From Hyaloperonospora brassicae (taxonomy: Eukaryota > Oomycota > Peronosporomycetes > Peronosporales > Peronosporaceae), in NCBI GenBank assembly GCA_947650285.1, contig CANTFL010000014.1, forward strand, positions 153,963 through 217,962: a DNA stretch of 64,000 bases, in the 5' to 3' direction. The notes beneath the pieces are model-generated. The model ran no database searches and had not been told where the DNA came from. It worked only from the letters and a program-made list of their open reading frames with translations. Each line of letters opens with the position of its first letter. The stretch's first letter is position 1. A program made the translations under genes and the position numbers. This document shows, in pieces, positions 56,061 through 64,000 of the stretch.

Positions 56061-56740
56061 ATTAACTTTCATCGGGTTGCCCACTGCATGTACCTTATCC
56101 TACCCAAACTTCCGTAGCTTTTCCTTTGCTTACTTTTATTTAAATGTCGTGGCCTGTGTCTCTGTCTGTTTCACTTTATACGAATATACTGGGTCAGTAA
56201 TTTTGATCGTTAATTTCATTATCGATAGTTAAGTCATTCAGTAGGATCATCTTGTAGTCCGCGTTGTTCGTCGCGATAATTATGTCATCAACGTAGACCA
56301 GGACACATACTATCGTGTTTCCCTGAAACCAATAATATAGACATGGTTTCGTTTGCGACCGCTCATATCCATGGACCAGGAACCACTACTTAAGCTCCGA
56401 TCTCCACTCGTGTCCTGATTAACGAACATTAAATAATGCTTCATAAACGATGTACGCATTTCCAAATTTCTTGCACGGATATCCACTTATCGATCGCAGG
56501 TATTTCTTGATACTGATTGAGGCTTTAAGACAAGCCGTGTGTATGCCCCTGCCATAGATATCAAGATTAAGCTTGGCTACTAGGGCCACCAGTAGCCGAA
56601 ACGAAGACATTCTTTTCTCGGGAGCAAATGTTTCGTGAAATCGATTTCCGGTCGCTGGCGGTTCGCTAGGGCCACTATCTGTGCTTCGAACCTGATCACG
56701 TAGCGTTGTTATTCGGTCTTCACAGCGTATACCCACAAGT
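56061..56740 (-). pseudogene. pol: COP2 reverse transcriptase
   Basis: The frame 56736-56419 reads MSSFRLLVALVAKLNLDIYG and ISIKKYLRSISGYPC. After a frame change the catalytic box VLVYVDDIIIATNNADYKMI follows, with Tyr-Val-Asp-Asp at 56295-56284. One or two frameshifts break it. Confidence 0.82.
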
Positions 56741-56987
56741 TATTTATTAATATCGCCGTCTTCGGAACCTTTGTACCCTCAATTTCTGCAATCACACAAT
56801 TGGTTTTCAGCGCATTCATTTCCTTTAACTCTGCTGCGAGAAAATATTGTTTCCATTACGAATTCATTATTTCATTGAGACTTCTAGGTAGAGTAATATC
56901 GCTCGCACAGATAGGCTTTCCGATTTATCTCAATACTTGTGACGACATCACGGCCATGTTCATCACGTATTCACAAGAATATCCTAT

Positions 56988-57850
56988 CTACCTGCGATCA
57001 CGCAGTGTGCAAACTTCAGTTTGTGTTCTCTTGGCATCTTCTTTTAATGCGTCATGCTCAACACGGTTTGATTCAAACGGTGTCGCAGATCGATAAATAC
57101 ATTTTCCTGTTATTTTATCGGAGTGTCGGTCATGTTTCGCTTCATCATCAGGAGATGAATCAGGACCTGATACGTTGGAAAATGAAAATCTAACGCTTCC
57201 TGGATATTTGTCGCCTTCTTTGCAAGGTACAGGATTGTGATCAAAACTTGGGTCTAAAGTTTCATCCAGGTGTAATTTGTCCGCGTCATACTCAGCTACG
57301 GTGAACCCGCATGTACCAATGATGGACTGGTTGTCGTCTGCGAAGACGTCGTTATTTCTGGGTCCATCATTGTTATCAGAATCATAACGCCCGTCTATCC
57401 CGTTTTGAGTAGATTTATAATTCAGATCTTTAGTATCCTGAGCGGCGTCCTCGATATCACAAGTCGCTTCATAGTTGCTATAAAACACTTATCATATTAT
57501 CGTCAGATAACGTTTGTTGTTCATCATCATCTCGATTGAAGTGAAGCGAAGAATGGTCATCTTTTTTTACTTCCACATCATGTCGATCGCGGTAACCTAT
57601 ATTCTCGGTAACATGTAGATCAGAGTCAAATCAGACGGTGTGTTCATCGGATAAATATACCTTGCAGCCTACCACATCTTCTTAAGAACCGTGAATGAAC
57701 CCAATCTTGACATTCACATCATCTCTCTTGCGTGCTAGTGATGCTAATACATGCGCGAATGCAATTGCTCCGAACTTTCAGATATGGTATATATCAGGTT
57801 TTACTGTATTCATCATTTCGTACGATAATTCCCGCGTGCTTGTATTGTAA
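56988..57850 (-). pseudogene. pol: COP2 integrase-RT spacer
   Basis: The frame 57488-56988 (166 codons) is hydrophilic and acidic (DDNQSIIGTCGFTVAEYDAD), as usual for the variable spacer between integrase and RT in copia polyproteins. It has no catalytic motif. Confidence 0.6.
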
Positions 57851-59010
57851 ACTCGGTTTTTAACGTACATGCATTACGCATAGCTTCAGTCGATAGAACC
57901 CGGGAAAACCCTGCATGGGCCATTGTTAATTTTGTCATGGCTTCGATCGACTGATGAGCCCTATGACACAGGTTCAGCTGTGAGCTTTTGGGTCCAGCTT
58001 TGACTTTCACAATTCCTTTATAGCGATAGCAAGCCTCCATCGCATCGCTTCAAACTCTCCACCTTTGTCGCTGAGTACTTGCTTCACCTTGTATGAACAA
58101 TTGCTGAAATGTCGACCGGCTTGTCGTTCTGCCCAACGGAGGTACTCTTGCATATAATGAAGATTGATCTCCTTGCTGTTCGTGCTTGTTTGTAACATTA
58201 TAGTAATTAACCTCGAGTATCCGTCCGTAACAATCAGCACTGCCACATAATTTTGGTCGCATTCGACTGTCCCGGCATAAACAAATCCGCATATTACACT
58301 TAATTTGTCTCATTTGTGGCTCGATCAAGATTCTTCAAATGCGTTTGGCGCTTTTGCTTATAAAAATGGCATGCGTCGCACGTGCAGTGCTCTCGTTTTG
58401 TGAGCATCATGCCACCTACTAATACTTTGTCCACCATGATTTTTAAATACTGTGGACACTTATGGGAAATTCTCGCATGCCAAGGTTGAAATGATCCTAC
58501 TCCGTCGGCTATCGTGTTGTTGCACAGTGCTTTACATTGTAGAAATTGACTATGTCTTTGAGAAGAAAAACGCTGCTTAAATATTCATGTAGCATCTTGT
58601 GGTTTAGCTACAGCCACCACCCGGTTTTCTCATGATACTGAAAGGACTTGCGATGTTTCGCCAAATTTAAATGAGAACCCCTGGCAAACAGCGGGGCCTG
58701 GAGAGAATAACCCGTATTCTGCTCCTGGGATTTACAAGACATTGTCCAAAAAAAATGCCGATGTTTTCCCTGCCACTTTTGTGACCAATCCTACGGTCCC
58801 CGTACCGGCAATGCGCGATACAAAATTCGGATCCACGCCACATATGCTTTGCACCTGTGTGTCTACCTCTGAGAATGCATTAAGTGCGCTCTTTTCCCAG
58901 TAATGTGTGAATTCGACGCAGTGTCAATGTACCACATTGTTTTACTTCCATCCACCTCATCCTTGTGGCTATTTTTTATGGCCTCTTCAGCATCAGCTTT
59001 TTCTTCATGT
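57850..59010 (-). pseudogene. pol: COP2 protease and integrase
   Basis: The protease loop WYIDTASNSH lies near 58930 (Asp-Thr-Ala-Ser instead of Asp-Ser-Gly-Ala). The pre-integrase zinc motif follows with PWHARISHKCPQYL and CTCDACHFYKQKRQTH (58480-58350). The core frame 58246-58007 has LIVTDGYSRLI and VLSDKGGEFEA, with two catalytic Asp residues. Several stops intervene. Confidence 0.78.
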
Positions 59011-59079
59011 ACCTCAACCCCATGAGTCTCATCCCGAGATAACCATATGTACCTTGATTTACTACACCTCGTCTCGGTA

Positions 59080-60000
59080 ACACCACCTATATCAAGACTG
59101 ATTGCTTGGGTAGATGTATCACTAGGATCTCCTTCACTTTTTGCGTGGACTTATTACCAAATTGTGAAACTTTTTGCAGCTGTTGCTTCAGGTTTAACGT
59201 GCCAGATTTGTCCAGATTTTGTGTCTTCTGAGGACAGCTAGCTTTGAGATGTTTGTCACTTCCGCATAAATAACACGCTCGAATCTTTCTTGATTTACGA
59301 ACACAGATTTGATGTTTGGCGCCTCGGTCCACACCAAATCTGTGCTTTTCACTGCATAACCTACCTCTCTTTTCCTGTTCACACCGTTTTCCTCGAAACT
59401 CACTTTGTTCGGCAAACGTAGCGAGAACTATCCCACGTACTCGAGATGCTATATATACATGGATCTGCACCATGATAGATCGAAGACTTGAGACGCTCAA
59501 ACTCTTTCTGATCTGATATACACTCGAGCAGCATCTCAACCATAGTGTGACCTTCCACAGTGTGCTTTAAGCCAAGCTATTCCGCTTTAAGCCTAAACAT
59601 CTTGCACATATGGAGAATTACATCTCCGTCAGGTATCATCTTATTATTTCATAGCTCATGTTTTACGCGACGAATCGTATATTACCAAATAGCTTCGTTC
59701 TGCTTTCCTTCAGTAGGTTGCAAAGCTCTTTCCACATGTCCGATCCGGTCTTCTTGTCGCGTATATCTTTAAGAATGTCCGGAGGTACCGACGTATTAAT
59801 CGTTCGCATGATCTTAAGCTGTTTTTTTGTGAACTCTTACTGCTTTTCTGCGGAAGCAGTATCAAAACATTTCTCGTTCATGTCACCAACTTCAATATTC
59901 GTGAGGTCGTTCTCCTTAATATGGTGATCATCGCCCATTTGTACGTCTGCCAATCTATGCCTTCCCTGTTCTTCGGCACCCTTTCACTCGTGTACTTCGT
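59080..60000 (-). pseudogene. gag: COP2 gag
   Basis: The frame 59539-59087 encodes a basic region and a zinc knuckle CYLCGSDKHLKASC (CX2CX4HX4C, about 59280-59235). The N-terminal half to about 60000 is broken by frameshifts. Its position after the 5' LTR and the knuckle identify gag. Confidence 0.75.
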
Positions 60001-60030
60001 CAGTATTGGGCTCATAACCCTGTAAGACTA

Positions 60031-60258
60031 TGTGTCGGTTCACACCCACACTTGCGTACTAGAAGGTAAAATGAGGACTAAATAAATTGAGGTGCTGCTG
60101 ACTGGTTTTCTTTTCTATCCCAATGGCGTTCCCTGGTCCCATATAACGTCCATATCAGTCCTAAAGGTGTTCTTTCTTTCCAGAGGACTACTTGTCCTCT
60201 ACCCATACAACGACCCGATATGTCAATGTTCCTCGTTGTAACGCTTCCATTTCCAACA
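60031..60258 (-). repeat. 5' LTR of COP2
   Basis: On + it starts TGTGTCGGTTCACACCCACA and ends TTTCCAACA. A block around 60175-60200 (TTCCAGAGGACTACTTGTCC) differs from the other LTR. A copia-like primer site lies next to it at 60001-60020. Confidence 0.88.
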
Positions 60259-60590
60259 CTGCTACTTTTTTCTTCAGCATCGTCATGTCTTTGCGGATAT
60301 TCACATCCGTTTGGTGGTGAGGTGCAGATCGATTGAGCTTCTATTAGCTTCCTCGAGGCACGGACAAACACTTAACTCTTGCAGTATTAGTGGAATTTGC
60401 AGCTAACTTCTCTGACGAGGTACGTACCAATCCATACCGTAAAACTGAACTATACCGCATACGTTTATTATTCTACACCATAAAATGTGAGGTCCTTTTT
60501 ATCATTTTAAAAGGGCGGGTGTGCCTGTAGCAAAATTGGGGTGTGCCATCAGCAAAAGTGGGATGTGCTCCTAGTCGTGGCCTTATTAAA

Positions 60591-62330
60591 AGAGTGTAAT
60601 GGATTTAAGTCCGTTACTCATCGGTAATTCCAAATTTCGATGTGCCTTGTATCTATCAATTTCGTTGTGATTATTTGAACACATTTTTTGGCATAATTAC
60701 GTATACATTGATGTCATTGTTTAAACGACACATTCGATGTATTAGGTCGATCATTTTTGATATGATTTTGTACACCATTATATTAACAATGCACGTATTG
60801 GTAGAAGTATATCAAAACAACCAATCGATAAATGTGAGTTCAGCAATGTCAAGTCGTGCGCCTGCCAAGTTCTCCAAGGTGCAGTCGTGTTTGATGCACA
60901 ATTTACCGTTTTTACAAAGAGTAATTAGCGTGGGGTTTGGCGATCTTATCTACCGGGAAAGCTCAAAGGATCTAACCTTCTAGCTACCTCACGTAGCTCG
61001 ACTTGACAGGAAAGGTAGTTTCCGCATCGTGGTGTTGACGTGGAGGAGCATAAACGTTGATGGTGGCAACAAAGCCTTGTCTCTAGTTTGTACCATCAAG
61101 ATGATATAACTCTTGTTAATACCATTATGTATAGCAAAGATTACAACAACTGTCGTTGCGAATTAACGTTCTGTGGCTCCAACTTTTCGATCGTGCTCCG
61201 CCAGTGTTCTGATAAAGTGACGGTAAAAACGTCATTTAACGCATGCATGGTAGAAGGTGTGAAGCGAGGTCGCTTCAAGATGGGGTTTAACTTTGACCGT
61301 CCATCCTACATGATCATCTTGATGTTGTGTTTGCCACTTTCACTGTACAGTTCCAATCTCTCGTCGATGATCGCAGCAAAAGGTATGCGTCAGATCGCAC
61401 CACAAGAGTGCTATATGCGCTAGTCTCGCCGGCGACAAAGATTCTTACATTCAACCGTGCTCAGTTAAAGCAAAATGTGATGCGACCACATGCAAGATGA
61501 TCAGTATGACGCCGTGCACGCAAGAGCGTTTAAAAGGAGGTGACCCCGCAAATAGTGTTTATACCTGCATCATCCACATTTAGCGTCCACGTATCCAACT
61601 AGATTTGTGCTCAAAAAGGTCGCTTGAAAGTATCAATACCGATAAAAACACGTCCGTCATTATTTTGTCACTCGCAACATCTCAGTTGCTTCAAATACTC
61701 ACGCAAAGGGCATCGACATATGGATACTCACCTCAGTACTAGAGCATTCGCTTTTGAGGATGCGTATGTACCGAGAAGTAATAAATAAGAGCAGTTGTCA
61801 CACGCATCCGCCCTTTCGCACGCATACGCACTAAGGAGTATCAATAGCCAGCTGGTTGTCGCACGCATTTGCTCTATCGGATGCACACGTATGGCGGGTT
61901 CAAATAGAGAGCATCTCTGTCACACAAAGTCATGTGCATTCCACCTACCATTTCAATGCTTAAACTTGCGTACGGAAGAAGATATCGGTAATCTTGGCAG
62001 AACGTGCGAGCATATTGCCAGCTAATTTCGAAGCAGATGGCAATATTGCGTGGCAGTCCTGAGTTCGGAGTGGTACGGTTGACACTGGATCCACTGTCCA
62101 ATATCGCTAATATCGCTCACCATTTTAGACAGATGCATCTTTCAGTTACGGTCGCCCGCCACTGCACCGTTCTAAGTCTGTCTGTGTCTTCGCTTAATGT
62201 ATTGTTTAATGTTCGCTCGCATGGTCGCACGGTCGATCATGGCCGTCCGTGTGAGTCTTAGGAAAACCTCAGGAGAAGACTGAGCAGAGTGGCATACAAG
62301 TCCTTAGATTTAACATACAAGCGAGACTCG
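60591..62330. other. Intergenic, no gene recognised
   Basis: AT-rich to about 60840, then more balanced. A 111-codon frame at 61088-61423 and a nearby Cys-containing stretch (61430-61580, CSVKAKCDATTCKM) show no recognised family. From about 61990 the sequence is similar to the flank of the elicitin-like pseudogene. Confidence 0.45.
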
Positions 62331-62346
62331 ACCATTTCATAATTGA
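62331..62346 (+). promoter_or_regulatory. Possible oomycete initiator element
   Basis: ACCATTTCATAATTGA, about 32-47 bp before the elicitin-like start, resembles the oomycete initiator consensus (TCATTY followed by WTTY). The pseudogene copy keeps only part of it. Prediction by pattern only. Confidence 0.3.
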
Positions 62347-62377
62347 ATTTGCTTTCATCAAGTCAGCTCAGCCACCC

Positions 62378-62845
62378 ATGACGCTAAGGTCCTTTACTGC
62401 TCTCGTGCTTCTGCTGTCATTCAAAGGCACTGTAACAGAGGACTCGATGTGCCCTATGTCAAAGATGATGGAATTTGGAGCCAGCTCCCACTTCACAAAG
62501 TGCTCTTTGGATTCTGGTACAAGGAAAACTCCGGCCATGTCTGATCTCTCCTTGGAAGAGATCAAGGTATACTGCGACAGCGCTGCTTGTGTGCGATTTA
62601 TGGACGAGATGAGAGCAGCAAAACTCGGTGATTGCCTACTTCCGGTGGGAAAGGTACTTCTGCAGACTAACGTCCTCGATGCGTTCGATACAAAATGCAG
62701 TGCTGTCCGATCGATGGGGTCCTCAAGTAACGCCACTGGCACCATTCGAGACGGGAGCAGCTCCAGCGCGACGAGCAGTGCGGCGACGATTGCCGTGTGT
62801 TGGATCGCGGCGATCACGGTGATCATGTTGACGTTGTTCAACTAG
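62378..62845 (+). CDS. Elicitin-like protein, probably GPI-anchored
   Basis: A 155-residue intact frame. Residues 1-20 form a hydrophobic secretion signal (FTALVLLLSF core). An elicitin-type domain spans about residues 22-110 with six cysteines at 25, 42, 66, 71, 86 and 107, the number needed for the three disulfides of the family, and the helix YCDSAACVRFMDEM. A Ser/Thr-rich segment with one N-glycosylation site (Asn118) links to a hydrophobic C-terminus (residues 137-155), as expected for a GPI anchor signal. Elicitins are secreted oomycete proteins that bind sterols, and some trigger defence in plants; elicitin-like members are more varied and often membrane-anchored. The spacing differs from classical 98-residue elicitins, so sterol binding is not assured. 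A decayed inverted copy lies at 29291-29760. Confidence 0.9.
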   Translation: MTLRSFTALVLLLSFKGTVTEDSMCPMSKMMEFGASSHFTKCSLDSGTRKTPAMSDLSLEEIKVYCDSAACVRFMDEMRAAKLGDCLLPVGKVLLQTNVLDAFDTKCSAVRSMGSSSNATGTIRDGSSSSATSSAATIAVCWIAAITVIMLTLFN

Positions 62846-62906
62846 AAGACAAGAGCCAGTAGCTACTCATATACATGACTAGGCTACAAGCTGCCTTCAG
62901 CGCCTT

Positions 62907-63413
62907 GTGCATAACTTGAACAAGCAATTGCCTTGCATTTCATTTAAAGCTGTTCTCTCGCGGATACGTGACGACGTATGTGGCCGACACAGTTGCCGTA
63001 CATTTCTCAATCGATTTGCGGCTTTGTCTGATTTAAATATGGCGATTCTTTCTTTGCTATGGGCTAGCTATTTATGGTACAGCAAACAAGTAATGTTTTG
63101 TGGACATAGCTTATTCATACGTACCGCAAGCACAAGGAAAGTCAGACATCATTTTGTAACTTGCGGATACAAAACCATTAGGGTAATAGATTTGCAGAAA
63201 ATGTGCATGGCGTGGCAGTTACTTTTGCCGCCACGCCACGAATTCAAAAGTACAACTAGACGACAATCTGTGCTATTGGATTCATCAAGCCTGCAGCGTA
63301 TCGAATACATCAAAACATTCACGTGCGTAGTTGTTGAATCGTTCGCAACAAATGATAAGGACAAAAGATTATCAGCACCACCCACCAATAATCGACATTC
63401 ACTAATATGTTAG
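62907..63413 (+). CDS. Hypothetical open frame, 168 codons
   Basis: Starts MHNLNKQLPCISF 61 bp after the elicitin-like stop. No known domain; a short hydrophobic stretch (MAILSLLWASYLW) lies near residue 45. An open frame on the opposite strand overlaps it. The first 50 bp lie in the block duplicated with the pseudogene, and that copy has no matching frame. It is probably not a gene, but its length keeps it worth listing. Confidence 0.2.
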   Translation: MHNLNKQLPCISFKAVLSRIRDDVCGRHSCRTFLNRFAALSDLNMAILSLLWASYLWYSKQVMFCGHSLFIRTASTRKVRHHFVTCGYKTIRVIDLQKMCMAWQLLLPPRHEFKSTTRRQSVLLDSSSLQRIEYIKTFTCVVVESFATNDKDKRLSAPPTNNRHSLIC

Positions 63414-63620
63414 CGCTCGCAGCACATCATATGTACATTAAGTTTTGATGAGAACAAGAGCTATAGGAGATACGATCTACTTTCACCGTGAGCAAACATG
63501 CGCATAATTTGTCTCGAACAATTCGCTGAAACATGCTGTACGCGTAACCTCAAAGAACGAGATCATAAATACGGTTCCGCAAATACGCAAAAGCTCGATG
63601 TACTTCTATTGAGAAGGTTG

Positions 63621-64000
63621 TGTAACGGGGCACACCCTTGCGTGAACTTAACTCAAGGGTATCGGTGCTCCGACAGACGTACACAAGGCAAGCGAGGAAG
63701 CGTAGGTAGGGTAAAAGCAGAACTGTTATATTAATATAATTAAGTCTTATAACTACTGTCTCTTTGTTTGACTTAACTTAATTATGCTAATATAACTGAG
63801 TGTATGGTGACGTCTCGTCACCACTCATTGTGCGCGTCTTGCGGCGATTGGCGGGTTGATATCGTCAAGATATCAACCAATGAACAGACTCTTTGGTCGA
63901 CCCTTCAATATCACCGCTTCGGTGATATTGTTCAAAGAATATTCAACTTCATATTCTTTATTGTCACTTTCTTTAAAGTGACAATTCCATGTAACGGGCT
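63621..64000 (-). repeat. Gypsy LTR (type B), cut by the window end
   Basis: On + it starts TGTAACGGGGCACACCCTTG and matches the GYP2 LTR through to CATGTAACGGGCT at the end of the window. The bases to its left are not the primer-site sequence, so it is a solo LTR or the 3' LTR of a minus-strand element lying to the right. Three consecutive strong hairpins lie at 63906-63984. Confidence 0.78.

Larger units (their letters stand above)
55059..60258 (-). mobile_element. COP2: Ty1/copia LTR retrotransposon inside the TIR element
   Basis: Two LTRs of 227-228 bp (55059-55285, 60031-60258) bound a minus-strand interior with gag, protease, integrase, RT and RNase H in copia order. Several stops and frameshifts are present. 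The LTRs differ in one 15-bp block and scattered bases. No target duplication was seen (GATTA left, CTGCT right). It interrupts the TIR element. Confidence 0.88.
53814..60582. mobile_element. TIR DNA transposon with 8-bp target duplication, hosting a copia element
   Basis: The left end reads GGCCACGACTAGGGGCACAC and the complement of the right end GGCCACGACTAGGAGCACAT; about 22 of the first 24 bases match. The flanks are TTATTAAA at 53806-53813 and 60583-60590, a perfect 8-bp duplication. The right subterminal part repeats a GGGTGTGCC-type motif three times. Removing the copia element leaves about 1.6 kb, with no recognisable transposase, so it is probably non-autonomous. The terminal bases resemble the TIR element at 1899-2904. 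Confidence 0.85.

Noticed and set aside
53814..60582. Single composite LTR element using the outer inverted repeats as LTRs
   Set aside because: The outer ends are inverted, not direct, and have their own 8-bp duplication; the copia element has its own direct LTR pair.

Overview
This is a repeat-rich window from the nuclear genome of an oomycete, most likely one of the Peronosporales (Phytophthora or a downy mildew). Three things point there: a GPI-anchored elicitin-like gene (a family largely confined to oomycetes) with a decayed copy 32 kb away, chromodomain Ty3/gypsy elements whose LTRs carry TGTAACGGGG/CGTTACA ends, and compact intron-less genes in a mosaic of LTR elements. The species cannot be named from the sequence alone.

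Layout. 1-1569: no gene seen. 1570-10839: a complete but decayed Ty3/gypsy element on + (GYP1), whose 5' LTR is split by a 1.0 kb terminal-inverted-repeat (TIR) element holding a GC-rich exon-like fragment. 13183-18303: a Ty1/copia element on +. 20049-21263: gene for a C2-like protein. 25578-26399 (-): gene for a leucine-rich-repeat protein. 27966-28531: an LTR-like repeat containing a tandem array of tiny hairpins. 29291-29760 (-): elicitin-like pseudogene. 30541-30620: tRNA-like SINE head. 31430-33361 (-): LINE reverse-transcriptase remnant split by a solo gypsy LTR. 33362-40835 (-): a second gypsy element (GYP2) with an extra antisense reading frame beyond pol and a truncated 5' LTR. 40836-53805: about 13 kb of AT-rich DNA without recognisable genes. 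53814-60582: a second TIR element with a perfect 8-bp target duplication, itself holding a copia element on - (55059-60258). 62378-62845: the intact elicitin-like gene. 63621-64000: a gypsy LTR running off the window.

Only three genes look intact and host-encoded: the C2-like protein, the LRR protein and the elicitin-like protein. The rest is nested mobile DNA. Order of events can be read from it: LINE, then solo LTR into the LINE; gypsy GYP1, then a TIR element into its LTR; AT-rich tract, then a TIR element, then copia into that.

The most unusual signal is not a gene. The gag-pol of both gypsy copies, their LTRs and the 27.97-28.53 kb LTR are full of short near-perfect inverted repeats (stems of about 6-11 bp, loops often 3-4 nt), sometimes every few tens of bases. 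One pair of sites shows a compensatory base change between the two copies. The copia elements do not show this by eye. All readings are from visual inspection, without alignments or database searches.
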